Source: CAZCTC01 sp964501335 (GTDB lineage: Bacteria > Chloroflexota > Anaerolineae > B4-G1 > SLSP01). Taken from it: 64,000 bases of DNA. Shown here in pieces: positions 31,901 to 40,900 of this stretch. The stretch lies in NCBI GenBank assembly GCA_964501335.1, contig CAZCTC010000034.1, positions 1-64,000 of the forward strand. The letters run 5' to 3'. Position 1 is the stretch's first letter. Every line of letters begins with the position of its first letter. The translations under genes and the position numbers were made by a program. The notes beneath the pieces were generated by a model that did not search any database, had not been told where the DNA came from, and was given only the letters and a program-made list of their open reading frames with translations.

Positions 31901-32166
31901 AGCGGTTGGGCCGGGAGAAAGACCACCGGAGTTTGGGGGGCGAACATTTGCGCGGTTTCCTGGATGGTGGCTGCTGAAAGCGGCGCGGTCGGCAGGACTA
32001 ACAGAAGATCCCAGGAGATCGATTGTAGTTTGGATAGCAGTTCGGGTTGAGTGCTCACTGATTCCAGGAGAACGGGATTCCAGTAGGGGGTGTATTGTTG
32101 GATGAGGGTTTCGTGATCCGGGGGATCACATGGAGTGACAATGAGAACCCGTAATGGTTTACCCAT
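28915..32166 (-). CDS. Multi-domain PAS/GAF sensor histidine kinase
   Basis: A 1083-residue soluble kinase. I start it at ATG 32166 because AAGGAG lies 11 bases upstream; an earlier TTG would put that site inside the gene. The first 100 residues (LRVLIVTPCDPPDHE, WDLLLVLPTAPL, PVVFLPAQP) have the rhythm of a receiver domain but lack the phospho-acceptor aspartate. Next come PAS (about 115-245), three GAF domains (about 265-400, 410-560, 575-730), a coiled coil, PAS (about 760-850), HisKA with SHELRTP (His near 862) and HATPase_c with ENALHYT, DTGIGIP and GSGLGLSIVKEII. No membrane helix is seen. It is the most phytochrome-like or GAF-rich sensor here, but no bilin-binding Cys-His motif is evident. 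It converges on the zinc-ribbon locus, and no response regulator gene is near. Confidence 0.9.
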   Translation of the reverse strand: MGKPLRVLIVTPCDPPDHETLIQQYTPYWNPVLLESVSTQPELLSKLQSISWDLLLVLPTAPLSAATIQETAQMFAPQTPVVFLPAQPLSSTLMEIKQQATGQHSVETALQQSEERAHLLAQILENSSQPFAFGYVDGHIGIVNKAFTDLVGYSLEELQNLSWRDDLTPPEWHKIEEEALQKLLNYKMPIRYEKEYIRKDGIRVPIEILTQVITSSDGEIICYYGFVTDITARKTTETTLRQSEQTLKNQTIQLSLINRIGREITAQQNVEQILQTTVTLLQNAFDYERVGLFTHDPDFPGWVMRAKAGRNLPTVDFNSLPLSLQQLVKQVGESGQCWITGNNAGFPLLQGKTNVGVLLIQYNPSQPPDEHQFRTLGILTDQIAVALKNASLYEETQRRLAREEQLNTLAHILGSEMELASLIPRLLAGATELTNSDGAALGVLNPQTQTVRYRYLYHLPDLSQIEIPLSTGLAGQAIRTGQPAWTNAYAQYPEALPDWTEIGLRSSLVVPIATDTETIGVLAVCSMGKKLTFTPEIIATTEAVARLAAVAVQRARLFEAEHEQRRLAEALAEAAAAINSTLELDEVLDRILEQALRVVPGESCNIMLIQEGMACFARGRGYDRFGVDQWIEDLTFSIAETANFRKIIETRLPYCIPNITEDRAWISFPSMTWVRSCVSAPICIDNEVVGFLNVDGTQPGQFNEPHAHRLQAFADQAAIALENARLYQKSKDYTAQLEQRVRERTAQLNEQAARAAAILRSASDGLMVTDQEGWVLQVNPTVVNWTNRMTGNELAQWNAALKELAQHAAEHPEMTFELPGLDLQLSAAPVEGYPSTVVVAAHNITQFKALDRLKSQFISNVSHELRTPITAINLYLTLMERTTPDRWPPYVEALKKEAARQSSVLEEVLEISRLDAGHTRLRIQHIDVSTLLQKTLENYRPLAELKEITLSLAPMEPGLQVLIDPEKFAPVLNNLMENALHYTTNGGSVEVKAELTTTIEPPQVIITIEDTGIGIPEIEIPYIFDRFYRGLEPQQTQIPGSGLGLSIVKEIIELHGGSITVASQKGRGTKFWIYLLTARSTIK

Positions 32167-32310
32167 AAACGTTAATGCTCCTTGCTGCAACGATAATGGT
32201 TGTGTTGGCTATTCAACTTGTACGGGTTCAGGTAGACAAGACTTCCTAATTGTACGCAAAAATGTGACATAAACAAGGGTGAATTTCATCTGAAACATAA
32301 AACGTTGGAA

Positions 32311-32480
32311 GTAGACCGCCGCAAGTAAACCGTAGACAGCCCGTGTCGCCAGGGTGGCTCTGGAAAAGCCTATGTTTTGGCGCGCCTTCTGAGGCGCGCC
32401 AAAACATAAACAAAAAACTCTCTCCCGATCCAGCGCGGCGTGTTTTACGGGGAAAGGGCCATTTGCGGGACGTTACAAGG
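32311..32480 (-). repeat. Dispersed palindromic element with heptamers (copy 7)
   Basis: GTAGACC and GTAGACA heptamers (32311-32340) lead into GGTGGCTCTGGAAAAGCC, hairpin 32371-32408 (17-bp perfect arms, TATGTTTTGGCGCGCCT, loop TCTG), CAAAAAACTCTCTCCC, ATCCAGCGCGGCGTG and TTTGCGGGACGTTACAAGG. It fills most of the 32167-32611 gap. Confidence 0.8.
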
Positions 32481-32548
32481 CCGGGGCTATACCCTAGAGC
32501 CCTGTTTTCAAGACCGGTAATGGGGGGACGTCCCTTGTGATCTCGTCA

Positions 32549-32577
32549 TTGACAAAACTAGTAACTTGTAGTATATT
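32549..32577 (+). promoter_or_regulatory. Promoter of the PadR-family gene
   Basis: TTGACA (32549-32554), a 17-base spacer and TATATT (32572-32577), 34 bases before the ATG. The spacer holds an imperfect inverted repeat (ACTAG...GTAGT) that could be a self-operator. Confidence 0.7.
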
Positions 32578-32611
32578 TTTAAGGTAAACTATTAAACGGT
32601 AGAGTAATTAA

Positions 32612-33187
32612 ATGTCAGTGCGTTATGCTTTGCTTGGACTCTTGTCGCAGCAGCCTCGCCATGGATATGAGCTGGGAACGGCTTTCGAATCGTTGGTGGG
32701 AGGCAAGGAGATCTGGGAGGTTAAACCGGCGCAGATCTATACGACGCTGGTTCGATTGGCTGAGAGTGGTCTGGTGGTGGTGGAAGCTGTGGAAAAGGAG
32801 GGCGGGCCGGAGAAAAGGATCTATGCGGTGACGGAAGCCGGCCGGGCAGAACTTCAGAGCTGGTTTGACAGTGGGGTGCTGGATGATCATCAACGCGATG
32901 AAGTGTTTGTGAAGTTGATGCTGAGTCTGGCGGGAGTGGGCGATCCCACGCATGTTTTGCAGGTGCAGCGGATGACCCTGTATCGCGAATTGCATCAGGT
33001 GACGGCCCATCGACAGCAGGCCAATCCCAAAGCCGAGCTGGCTTACATTCTTTTGTTGGATAAAGCCGTGATGCACCTGGAAGCTGATTTGCGTTGGCTG
33101 GATATGATAGAGGCCCGGTTGGAAGAAGTGAAACGGCAACCTCCCCCGTCGCCGGAACCCAAGCCTCGTGGGCGTCCCAAAAAGTAA
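32612..33187 (+). CDS. PadR-family transcriptional regulator with basic tail
   Basis: A 191-residue regulator. The N-terminal winged helix (YALLGLLSQQPRHGYELG, then IYTTLVRLAESGLV and KRIYAVTEAGRAELQSW) is typical PadR; the C-terminal helical part (about 100-170) belongs to the longer PadR subclass that dimerises through it. The extreme C-terminus (PKPRGRPKK) contains an AT-hook-like GRP core, unusual for the family. PadR proteins usually repress a nearby transporter or detoxification gene. Here an alpha/beta hydrolase (33398) and an ABC exporter (34529-37880) follow on the same strand, each separated by a palindromic element, and are plausible targets. The promoter overlaps a partial inverted repeat, which would allow autoregulation. 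Confidence 0.9.
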   Translation: MSVRYALLGLLSQQPRHGYELGTAFESLVGGKEIWEVKPAQIYTTLVRLAESGLVVVEAVEKEGGPEKRIYAVTEAGRAELQSWFDSGVLDDHQRDEVFVKLMLSLAGVGDPTHVLQVQRMTLYRELHQVTAHRQQANPKAELAYILLLDKAVMHLEADLRWLDMIEARLEEVKRQPPPSPEPKPRGRPKK

Positions 33188-33240
33188 GCGTGGAAGACTG
33201 GAAGACTTATGCGGTGAAGCCGAAAAAACAAGAAAAAGAA

Positions 33241-33352
33241 AGGCCCATTTTTTCGGCGGCTTTCCGAAGCCGCCGAAAAAATGAATAAAAATAACTCTCT
33301 GTCTATCCCGCGCGTCGTTTTGAGCTGAACAAAAGCCTTTTGCGGGACGTTA
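33241..33352 (-). repeat. Dispersed palindromic element (copy 8)
   Basis: Hairpin 33246-33283 (17-bp perfect arms, CATTTTTTCGGCGGCTT, loop TCCG), ATAAAAATAACTCTCTG, ATCCCGCGCGTCGTTTTGAG and TTTGCGGGACGTTAAAA. It lies between padR and the hydrolase gene. Confidence 0.75.
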
Positions 33353-33397
33353 AAATCCCTCGTACAGGTCGAGCGTGAAAGATTAGAAGGTTGAAAG

Positions 33398-34216
33398 ATG
33401 AAGCACTTATTTGTAGCCGAGAGCGGAAACCCTCAAGCCGAAACGATTGTCTTTTTGCATGGTGGCGGGGGCGGAGCCTGGATGTGGCAACCTCAGATGG
33501 AGCAGTTGACTGAATATCACTGTCTGGCTCCTGATTTGCCGGAACATGGGCAAAGCGCAGAGGTCAAGCCTTTTACGATTGCCGGATGTGCAGCCATGAT
33601 TGCAGAGTTGATCCGGGCGCGGGGCCTTGGGGGGCGTGCGCATCTGGTGGGGCTTTCGGAAGGGGCCCAGGTTGTGCTGGCCTTGCTGGCTTCTGCTCCG
33701 GAAGTGGTGGATCGAGCGATTGTAAGCAGCGCGCTGGTGCGTCCGATTCCCGGGGCGGGGTTGATGACGGCCGGGATGGTGCGCGCTTCGGCCAGGTTGT
33801 TTATCGATCCGTTTAAGGAGGTGGATTGGTGGATCAGGGTCAATATGAAGTATAGCGCGGGTGTTCCGGATTCGTACTATCCGCAATTTCGGGAGACGTT
33901 CAGGAGTTTGACGGCGGATGGGTTTACAAATGTGATGATGGAAAATCAACGTTTCCGGTTGCCGGCGGGATTGGAGAAGGTTCAGGTTCCGACCCTGGTG
34001 GTGGCCGGGAAAGGCGAGTATGCAGCAATGCGGCAGTCGGTGAGCGATGTGGCTCGGGCATTGCCCCGAGGACGGGGTTTTCTGGTGGCCCATGCGCAAC
34101 GGATGTCGCTGGCGGAGCAGCATAACTGGAGTATGACGACGCCGGAACTCTTTACGGCGATGGTGCGGGCATGGTTGATGGATCAACCGTTGCCTAAGGC
34201 TCTGGTAGCAGTGTAG
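33398..34216 (+). CDS. Alpha/beta-fold hydrolase
   Basis: A 272-residue cytoplasmic protein. The oxyanion-hole segment is HGGGGGAWMW (21-30), the nucleophile elbow GLSEG has Ser87, and the C-terminal AEQHNWSMTTPELF supplies the probable catalytic His. The acid is less clear: the usual Asp after VVAG appears as Glu in GKGEYAAM. Family members hydrolyse esters, lactones, epoxides or C-C bonds; the substrate cannot be told. A ribosome site is weak (AGAAGGTTGAAAG before the ATG). It lies between padR and an ABC exporter on the same strand and may belong to one regulon with them. Confidence 0.85.
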   Translation: MKHLFVAESGNPQAETIVFLHGGGGGAWMWQPQMEQLTEYHCLAPDLPEHGQSAEVKPFTIAGCAAMIAELIRARGLGGRAHLVGLSEGAQVVLALLASAPEVVDRAIVSSALVRPIPGAGLMTAGMVRASARLFIDPFKEVDWWIRVNMKYSAGVPDSYYPQFRETFRSLTADGFTNVMMENQRFRLPAGLEKVQVPTLVVAGKGEYAAMRQSVSDVARALPRGRGFLVAHAQRMSLAEQHNWSMTTPELFTAMVRAWLMDQPLPKALVAV

Positions 34217-34289
34217 GGGGCTAAACCGTAATAAGGAAAAGGCAGTACCGCATAATTCACTCAGATCGCACTGCAAAGGCACCTGGGAC

Positions 34290-34416
34290 GCAGAGAGAAA
34301 AGCCCCTGTTTTCGCGGGCTTTCTGAAGCCCGCGAAAACATAAATAAAAAACTCTCTCCTCCCATCCTGCGCGGCGCACCTTACGGAAAAAGTGTCATTT
34401 GCGGGATGCTACAAGG
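34290..34416 (-). repeat. Dispersed palindromic element (copy 9)
   Basis: CGCAGAGAGAAAAGCCCC, hairpin 34307-34340 (15-bp perfect arms, TGTTTTCGCGGGCTT, loop TCTG), AAATAAAAAACTCTCTCC, ATCCTGCGCGGCGCACC and TTTGCGGGATGCTACAAGG. The remainder of the 34217-34528 gap shows only a short CACCATAGAG/GAGCACAGAG tract and no gene. Confidence 0.8.
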
Positions 34417-34528
34417 CGAAAATGAGATTTCACCATAGAGCTATAGAGAGCACAGAGAAGAAGAGCGGTGAGTTTTCTGGGCAGCCTATTTCAAGGGTGC
34501 AGGTCAGTGAATGAAAAGGAGCAGGACG

Positions 34529-35269
34529 ATGGCTATTATTCAGGCAGAGGAATTGACGAAGGTTTATGGCCGCGGCGATACGGCGGTTACGGCGCTGGAT
34601 CACATTAATTTGACGGTGGAGGCGGGCGAGTTTGTGGCAGTGATGGGACCCAGCGGCTGCGGAAAATCTACCTTCTTGCATCTGGTCGGGGGGTTAGACC
34701 GGATCACATCGGGGCGGGTGTTGCTTGACGGCAAGGATATCACAACCTTCAATGACGCGGCGCTGACCGAATTTCGGCGGCGGCGGATCGGTTTTGTTTT
34801 TCAGTTTTTCAATTTGATTCCGGTGCTGTCGGCGTTGGAGAATGTGACCCTGCCTTTGATCCTGGATGGGGTTAAACCGGCGCTGGCGCAGGCGAAGGCG
34901 CGGGAGTGGTTGACGAAGCTGGGATTGGCCGATCGGCTGGCCAACCGGCCGGATCAGCTTTCGGGCGGGCAGCAGCAGCGGGTGACGATTGCCCGGGCTC
35001 TGGTGATGGATCCGGCGTTGATTCTGGCGGATGAACCGACGGGAAACCTCGATTCGCGGGCCGGGGATGAGATTGCCGGCTTGTTGCATCGCACGGCGAC
35101 GGAGTGGCAGCGGACGATTATGATGGTGACCCACGATCCACGGATCGCGGCTTATGCTGATCGGATTATCTTCCTCAAGGACGGTCGGATTGTGGATGAA
35201 ACTCGTCTTACCGGCCACGGCGGCAAGGAAGAGGCGAAGAGTGTCCGTGAGCGCGTTGAGGCGCTCTGA
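34529..35269 (+). CDS. ABC transporter ATP-binding protein (MacB/LolD type)
   Basis: A 246-residue ATPase. The start is set at ATG 34529 because AAGGAG lies 8 bases upstream; an ATG six codons earlier has no such site. Walker A is GPSGCGKST (40-48), Q-loop in FVFQFFNLIPVL, signature LSGGQQQR (about 144-151), Walker B with LILADEPTGNLDS (about 164-176) and the switch His in VTHDPRIA. FNLIPVLSALENVTLP is typical of the MacB/LolD/FtsE branch, which drives mechanotransmission without moving substrate through a channel. The permease gene follows after 40 bases. The substrate may be a lipoprotein, peptide or antibiotic; the PadR gene upstream fits an efflux role. Confidence 0.94.
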   Translation: MAIIQAEELTKVYGRGDTAVTALDHINLTVEAGEFVAVMGPSGCGKSTFLHLVGGLDRITSGRVLLDGKDITTFNDAALTEFRRRRIGFVFQFFNLIPVLSALENVTLPLILDGVKPALAQAKAREWLTKLGLADRLANRPDQLSGGQQQRVTIARALVMDPALILADEPTGNLDSRAGDEIAGLLHRTATEWQRTIMMVTHDPRIAAYADRIIFLKDGRIVDETRLTGHGGKEEAKSVRERVEAL

Positions 35270-35309
35270 GCGGGAGTCGATGGGTGGCTTGCAGGAGCAG
35301 GGAGGAAAA

Positions 35310-37880
35310 ATGAACGTGCAACTGACGCTTGCGCTCCGTTATCTTTCGGGGCGGAAATTGCGGACGGCGTTGACGACGCTGGCGGTGGTTTTTGGGGTGG
35401 CGATTTTGTTTGGGATGAACAGCCTGTTGCCGGCCATGGTTCAGATGATGCGGCAGGGAATGCTGGCCACGGCAGGTCAGGCGGATCTGACGGTGACGAG
35501 TGTGGGGGAGGCTCCCTTTTCAAGTTCCAAACTGGATGAGCTGCGCGGCGTGGCCGGGATTGCGGTGCTCGACGGATCGTTGCAGCGGATGGTTTTGTTG
35601 CCGGCTGCGCTCGTTCCGGCGCAACCGGCTCCGGTGGGCATTTCCAAACCGGGGATGGCGCCGGCTCAATCGGTCAATTCAGTGTTGGCGGTGGGGCTGG
35701 ATTTGAAAACGGCCCAGACGATTCGCACCTATCCGTTGGTGGAGGGGCGTTTTCTGGAAGCGGGCGATACCACCGCGGTGGCAATGCCGGAGTCTCTGGC
35801 GACCAAGTTGAAGCTGAAGGTCGGGGATACTTTTACGTTGCCGGCGGCGGTTGGGACGACTTCTTTTACGCTGGTGGGGATGCTGGCCTCGCGGCCGGGG
35901 TTGGGGGCCGAGCCGATCTACATGCCGCTGGCGACTGCCCAGACGCTGCTCGATTATCCGGGGCAGATCAATCGGATTGAGGGGGTGTTTGAGTCGGGGG
36001 CGGAGGCTGAGCAGGTCAATGCGGCGGTGCAGGCGGTATTGGGCGCGGGTTTTGAGTTGGGACAGCAGGAGACAGACAGCGAACTTTATGCCAGCATTCA
36101 GATGGGAGAGTTTGCTTTTGCCATTTTCGGGTTGATGTCGCTGGCGATGGGGGCCTTTATTATCTTCAATACCTTTCGTACTATCGTGGCAGAGCGGCGG
36201 CGCGATCTGGGAATGCTGCGAGCGGTGGGGGCCTCACGGGCTACGCTGGTGGGATTGATTCTTTTTGAAGGTCTGTTGCAGGGTCTGATGGGGACGATCC
36301 TGGGTTTGATGGTCGGTTATCTGATGGCATTGGGAATTATCGGGTTGATCCAGCCGGTGATTGTCAGCCTGCTGCATATGGAGCTGGGAATGCCGGTGAT
36401 TACGGTCAGCAATCTGCTCATATCGACGTTGTTGGGGTTGGGGGTGACGATTGTCGGCGGGTTGTTACCGTCGCTTTCGGCGGCCCGGATTGCGCCATTG
36501 GAGGCTTTGCGGCCTCAGCCGGCGGCGGTTTATGAGCGGACGGCACGGCGGTCGAGCCTGGCCGGGGCGGTGTTGATCGTGCTGGCGGCGCTGGCGTTGC
36601 TTTCGGGGATGACGGCGCTGGCCGGGGTGGGGACGTTGTTGTTTCTGGTGGGGTTGGTGCTGGTCGGGCCGGCGCTGGTGCAGCCGTTATCCCGGATTTT
36701 CGGCCGGTTGCTGGTGTTGATTTTTGCCCGCGAGGGACGGATTGCCGAGGTCAATCTGGCACGACAGCCGGGGCGGGCCGCGGTTACGGCGTCGGCAATG
36801 ATGTTGGGGCTGGCGACGGTGATTGCGTTGTTGGGCATGGTGACGAGCATTTCCGAAGGTTTTATGCGGTATCTGGATCGCAGTCTGGGTGCGGATCTGT
36901 TGGTGATTCCGACTTCGTTTCTGCTGGGCGGCGGCAATGTCGGTGCGGCTCCGGAGCTGGCCCAGGCGATGCGAGAGACGCCGGGGGTGAGCACGGTCAC
37001 GACCTTGCGGCTGGGATATGCCGAAGTGAACGGCGGTACCTTGCAGGTCGTGGGGATCGATCCGACGACTTATCCCGAGATTGCCGGACTGGAGTTTACG
37101 GCCGGGGAATCCCAGGATGCATATGCGGCGTTGGGGCAGGAGCGGGCTCTGATCATCAACGGTATTTTTGCTTCGCAGTCAAAGGCTAAAATCGGGGATT
37201 GGTTGACTTTGCAGACGCCCGAAGGCCCGAAGGATTATCGGGTTGTGGGGGTGGGGTTGGATTATTTGAATGCCAAACTGGCTACGGCTTATATTTCTCA
37301 GCCCAATCTGGAACAGGATTTCCATCAGAATGGCGATCTGTTGCTGATGGCCGATATGGTGGCGGGCACAGATGTGGTTGCGCTTCGTCGTTCGATGGTC
37401 GAGCTGGTGAATCAGTATCCTGCTTTTACATTGATTGAATGGCAGACTTTCCGGAAGAACCAGGAAGCGGCTTTTTCCAGCGCCATGTCGATGCTTTATC
37501 TGATGACATTGATGTTTGCGCTGCCGGCTCTGATTGCGATGATCAATACGCTGGCGATCAATGTGTTGGAACGGACGCGGGAAATCGGAGTGTTGCGGGC
37601 GGTCGGCAGCACTCGCAGTCAGATTCAGCGGATGATCCGGGCGGAGAGTTTGTTGCTTTCCGGTGTGGGAATTTCGTTTGGGATTCTGGCTGGTCTGTGG
37701 TTGGGGTATGTGCTGGTGTTGGCGATCAATGCGGTGGGATTTAGTGTGTATTACTATTTCCCGTTTGCGGGGGTGTTGGCGGCGCTGGCGGTGGGGATTT
37801 TGTTTGGGGTGATAGCGGCGTCAATTCCGGCGCGGCAGGCGGCGCGGATGGATATTGTGGCGGCGCTGCATTACGAGTGA
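35310..37880 (+). CDS. ABC transporter permease with two FtsX-type domains
   Basis: An 856-residue membrane protein starting at ATG 35310, four bases after GGAGG; earlier in-frame codons overlap the ATPase gene. Helix 1 (about 17-40, TLAVVFGVAILFGMN) is followed by an extracytoplasmic MacB-periplasmic-core-like domain, three helices of the first FtsX domain (about 265-400, containing RRRDLGMLRAVGASRATLVG), two central helices (about 415-460), a second outer domain and a second FtsX domain (about 725-856, with RTREIGVLRAVGSTRSQIQ and a final IPARQAARMDIVAALHYE). The double-FtsX layout in a single chain matches LolCE/YknZ-like exporters of Gram-positive bacteria. It pairs with the preceding ATPase. 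Two strong hairpins end the transcript. Confidence 0.92.
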   Translation: MNVQLTLALRYLSGRKLRTALTTLAVVFGVAILFGMNSLLPAMVQMMRQGMLATAGQADLTVTSVGEAPFSSSKLDELRGVAGIAVLDGSLQRMVLLPAALVPAQPAPVGISKPGMAPAQSVNSVLAVGLDLKTAQTIRTYPLVEGRFLEAGDTTAVAMPESLATKLKLKVGDTFTLPAAVGTTSFTLVGMLASRPGLGAEPIYMPLATAQTLLDYPGQINRIEGVFESGAEAEQVNAAVQAVLGAGFELGQQETDSELYASIQMGEFAFAIFGLMSLAMGAFIIFNTFRTIVAERRRDLGMLRAVGASRATLVGLILFEGLLQGLMGTILGLMVGYLMALGIIGLIQPVIVSLLHMELGMPVITVSNLLISTLLGLGVTIVGGLLPSLSAARIAPLEALRPQPAAVYERTARRSSLAGAVLIVLAALALLSGMTALAGVGTLLFLVGLVLVGPALVQPLSRIFGRLLVLIFAREGRIAEVNLARQPGRAAVTASAMMLGLATVIALLGMVTSISEGFMRYLDRSLGADLLVIPTSFLLGGGNVGAAPELAQAMRETPGVSTVTTLRLGYAEVNGGTLQVVGIDPTTYPEIAGLEFTAGESQDAYAALGQERALIINGIFASQSKAKIGDWLTLQTPEGPKDYRVVGVGLDYLNAKLATAYISQPNLEQDFHQNGDLLLMADMVAGTDVVALRRSMVELVNQYPAFTLIEWQTFRKNQEAAFSSAMSMLYLMTLMFALPALIAMINTLAINVLERTREIGVLRAVGSTRSQIQRMIRAESLLLSGVGISFGILAGLWLGYVLVLAINAVGFSVYYYFPFAGVLAALAVGILFGVIAASIPARQAARMDIVAALHYE

Positions 37881-37884
37881 TTTT

Positions 37885-37922
37885 TGTAGGTTCGCGGGCT
37901 TTCTGAAGCCCGCGAACCTACA
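37885..37922. terminator. Hairpin terminator, palindrome-family type
   Basis: Perfect 17-bp arms (TGTAGGTTCGCGGGCTT) around loop TCTG, 5 bases after the permease stop. The core matches other family hairpins while the outer arm bases differ and still pair. Confidence 0.7.
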
Positions 37923-37928
37923 GGTATT

Positions 37929-37974
37929 AAAGATTGGGGGCGCGCCCTGTCAGGGCGCGCCCCCAATCTTTTTT
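37929..37974. terminator. Bidirectional terminator between permease and giant gene
   Basis: About 20-bp perfect arms (AAGATTGGGGGCGCGCCCTG) around a single T, with T6 on the plus side and A3 on the other. It lies between convergent genes and can serve both. Confidence 0.8.
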
Positions 37975-37998
37975 ATATTTCCCTCGCGCCGCGGTGTT

Positions 37999-40900
37999 TT
38001 ATTTCTCGCGCAGGATCAACGGCAGGAAGATGAGGTAGTTCCGTTCAATCGGGGTGGATTGGGCGGTGCCGGGTTCGTGTAGAGTTTCATTGCCGTAGTT
38101 ATCGATGTCGACGAGCCAGTAGTAGTAGGTGAGATTGGGCAGGGCCATGGTGTCGGTGTAGGCATATTCCGCACCGCAGAGGTTGCCCTGACAGAGGCTG
38201 GGGATGAAGACGATTTCACTGGCCAGGGTCGGGTTGGCTTCGGTGCTGCGCAGAATCCGGAAGCCGAAGTTGTCGACTTCCATCGCGGTAGCCCATTCCA
38301 GTCTTACACTGCCGGGCTGTCCGATGGCCTGGAAGTAGAGCAGATCCACTGCGGTGGGGGCGTTGGTGATGGTGGCGGTGGAGGTCACCGGCAGGGCGAT
38401 GTTGGAGAAGGTATCCGTACCGTCGCTGATGACCACGGTGTTGACGGTGGTGGTGATGTCGTGGGCGATGGTAAAGACCGTCGTGACCAGGAAGGTGTCG
38501 CCGGGGGCCATGTTCCGGTTGAATCCGTAGGGTGCCGGGCCGGTGAGATCGTACCAGACCAGCTGTCCGTCATCCTGCGGCTCTTCCGGTTGCGGTTGCG
38601 CCGAGACGAAGGAGAGATTGTAAGGATCGTAGATGTCGATCATCGGCAGAACATCGAGCGTACTGAGCCCGACATTGGTGATCTGGATGGTAAAGGTGAG
38701 ATAGTTGGGGTAGACGATGTCGCGGTCATAGCCGATGAGTTTCTTCTCGACGAGGACGGCAGGATCCTGAACCACAGTTGGAACGCTGGCCGTTTCGGTG
38801 ATGATTCCTCCGCTGAAGGCGCCGGTGGTGGTGACGTAGTTAATGAAGAGGCCGAGTGCGCCGGGCGTTGAGGTAACCATGAAGGTAACCTGGGTGATGG
38901 CCCCGGGAGGCAGCGTTCCGAGATTCTGCCAGACGAGCGTCGGGGTGTAGATATCGGGATCGGCAGGTTGTCCGGAGCCGACAACATAGTGCAGTTCCGG
39001 CGGCAACGTATCGGTGAGGACCAACGGGGAGAAGGTAACCTGACCCGTGTTGGTGATCCTCACGATGTAGGTGATCGGCATGCCCGGCACGATGACGGTG
39101 GGGGTGGCTTCTTTGGAGATCTCCAGGGCCGGGATCAGCACGGTAGAACTGACGGTCGAGGTGTTGTCGTCAGGTCGATCGTTGGGGGTGGTGGTGCTGA
39201 TGACTGCATTGTTGCTGAAGGGTGCGGTGGTGCTGGGGCTGACCGTGACGGTGATGTTGATCGTGCCGGTCATGCCAGCGGCCAGGGTGCCCAGGTTCCA
39301 GACGAGCGGATTGGGTCCGCTGGTCGGGGCCGGGACTGCACCGTTGTAAGTGACTTCAGCGGGGAGCATGTCGGTCACGACGACATTGTCGGCACCGCTG
39401 GGGCCTTCGTTGGTGTAGACCAGCGTGTAGGTGAGTGTGGTACCGACGATGACCGGATCGTGTGAAAGCGATTTGACGATGACCACATTGGCCGTGGCCG
39501 TCGCCGGGAGGGTTACGGCATCGGTATCGGTCAGGTTGGTGCTGTCGGTAATGATGGTCTGGTTGACGACGAGCGTACCGCTGACCAGGGCCGAATCAAC
39601 CCGGACGACGAGGGTGACGATGCCGGAGGCGGTGGGTGAGACGGTCCCCAGGTTCCAGAGGACGGTGCCGGCGGCGCCGACCGCCGGAGCGCTGGTCGGA
39701 GCCGGGCTGGCGGCCCAGAAGGTGGTGCTGATGGGGGTCGTGTCGGAGATGGTCACATTGTCGGCCGGTTCATTGCCGGTAACGCCCCATTCCAGCGTGT
39801 AGGTGATCAGTTCGCCGATGGGCGCAGAGAGCTGCGCGGTGGTCTTGGTGATGGCGAGGGCGTGGCTGGAGATAACCGGGGTGGTGATCTGATCGCTGGC
39901 AGTGATGTTGGTGCTGTCGGTGATGACGGCGCCGTTGAGAATTTGGGTGCCGGAGTAGAGCGGCGAGGCGATCTGCACGATCAGGGTGACGACGCCGGAA
40001 GCCGTGGGCGAGACAGTGCCCAGGCTCCAGTAGACGGTGTTGCCGTTGAGGGTGCAGCTCAGGCCGCCGGCACAGGAGACATATGCGGCATTGACCGGGA
40101 GCGTATCGGAGATGGTGAGGTTGTCGGCCGGTTCATTGCCGGTGAGGCCCCATTCCAGCGTGTAGGTGAGATAGTCGCCGGCTGCCACTTCTGTCAGAGC
40201 GGCGGTTTTGGTGATGCCGAGGGTATGGCTGGCGACGACGGGTGTGGTGATTTGATCCGTGCCGGTGATGTTGGTGCTGTCGGTGATGAGCGCCCGGTTG
40301 TAGATCTGGGTGCCGGAGTAGAGCGGGGTGGCGATCTGCACGATCAGGGTGACCACGCCGGAGGCGGTGGGCGAGAGCGTGCCGAGATCCCAGAGGACGA
40401 GGCCGCTGCTTTCCGTGCAGGTGAGGCCGCCGGCGCAGGAGAGGTAAACGGCATTGGCCGGGACCGTATCGGAGATCGTCACATTGTCGGCCGGCTCGTT
40501 ACCGGTGAGGCCCCAGGCCAGGGTGTAGGTGAGGATGTCGCCCGGTGCAACCTGGGTCAAGGCGGCCGTTTTGGTGATGGCCAGGGTGTGGTCGGAGAAG
40601 ACCGGCGTCGTGAGCTGATCGGTGTCGGTGAGGCCGGTGCTGTCGGTGATGAGAACTCCGTTCAGGATTTGGGTTCCGCTGTAGAGCGGCGAGGCGACCT
40701 GGACAACGAGGGTGACGGAGCGAGTGTAGGGGGGATCGATGTTGCCGAGGTTCCAGATGACAAGGCCGCCGCTTTCTGAGCAGGAGACTCCGCCGGCGCA
40801 GGAAACGTAGACCGTGTTGGTCGGAACGGTGTCGGAGATGGTCACGTTGTTGGCGGGTTCCGTGCCGGTGATTTCGTAGTTGAGAGTATAAGTGAGGAGT

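Noticed and set aside
20461..34416. Palindromic elements considered as CRISPR repeats
   Set aside because: Copies are kilobases apart, lie in both orientations, have no spacers of regular length and no cas genes nearby.
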